Below the pieces are notes generated by a model that saw only the letters and a program-made list of their open reading frames with translations, was not told where the DNA came from and did no database searches. Below, one piece after another: positions 63,959 through 64,000 of a stretch of DNA of 64,000 nucleotides. The translations under genes and the position numbers were made by a program. Origin of the DNA: Treponema sp. (GTDB lineage Bacteria; Spirochaetota; Spirochaetia; Treponematales; Breznakiellaceae); NCBI GenBank assembly GCA_031256445.1, contig JAIRQN010000018.1, forward strand, positions 46,003-110,002. Reading direction: 5' to 3'. Position 1 is the stretch's first letter. Each line of letters starts with the position of its first letter.

Positions 63959-64000
63959 ACATAATATTAACCCGATGTTCAATATCGGACAAGTGCTTTT

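Overview
The window reads as chromosomal DNA of a spirochaete, most likely a Treponema relative. Support: an HPr kinase/HPr pair without the rest of a sugar PTS, NtrY/NtrX-like regulators, a GH57-like gene paired with a DUF4912 gene, HD-GYP response regulators, Sel1 and Bat genes, lipoproteins with relaxed lipoboxes, and a 1192-residue pyruvate:ferredoxin oxidoreductase (anaerobic metabolism). Cellobiose phosphorylase and a GH5 enzyme suggest a host- or plant-associated gut lifestyle; that, and the genus, are inference. Genes are dense, often overlapping by 1-4 nt, with few long gaps. I saw no IS element, prophage, integrase or CRISPR array.

Layout. 1-5.1 kb: 5' part of a cellobiose phosphorylase gene, a divergent gene with a pRiA4b-ORF3-like C-terminus, and a small exported protein. 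5.3-9.7 kb: HD-GYP response regulator plus hybrid kinase (module A). 9.7-16.8 kb: phosphate regulon pstSCAB-phoU-phoB-phoR, preceded by four 11-bp-spaced Pho-box-like repeats. 16.7-18.2 kb: two exported FKBP isomerases on the opposite strand, the first overlapping phoR tail to tail. 18.3-22.4 kb: single-domain response regulator and nifJ. 22.4-22.8 kb: nifJ terminator, a candidate structured RNA with its own terminator, and a promoter. 22.8-27.9 kb: module B, a paralogue of module A. 28-34 kb: leftward operon hprK-ptsH-ntrY-ntrX-lexA-holA. 34.1-37.7 kb: small protein, serC, serA and a lytic transglycosylase. 37.7-41 kb: GH5 glycosidase, EIIA-Ntr protein, exported beta-rich protein, tRNA-Lys. 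41-46 kb: coiled-coil protein, PP2C phosphatase, GH57-like protein with altered catalytic motifs, DUF4912 protein. 46-53.8 kb: sensor kinase with two solute-binding domains, RluA-type pseudouridine synthase, transglutaminase-like protein, Sel1 protein, HTH-EIIA fusion, cytidine deaminase. 53.8-56.7 kb: membrane-anchored repeat protein, degenerate M23 protein, methyltransferase. 56.7-64 kb: leftward moxR-DUF58-bat operon ending in an Smr gene.

Signalling dominates: five histidine kinases, two of which carry C-terminal HPt domains, two c-di-GMP phosphodiesterase-type regulators, phosphate sensing, and an HPr kinase/EIIA-Ntr circuit spread over three loci. The most unusual items are the GH57 protein that appears to have lost its catalytic residues, the candidate RNA at 22.5 kb, the DNA segment at 16.70-16.76 kb that encodes acidic/serine tails on both strands, and a BatB-BatC fusion joined by a minisatellite next to an internal lipobox.
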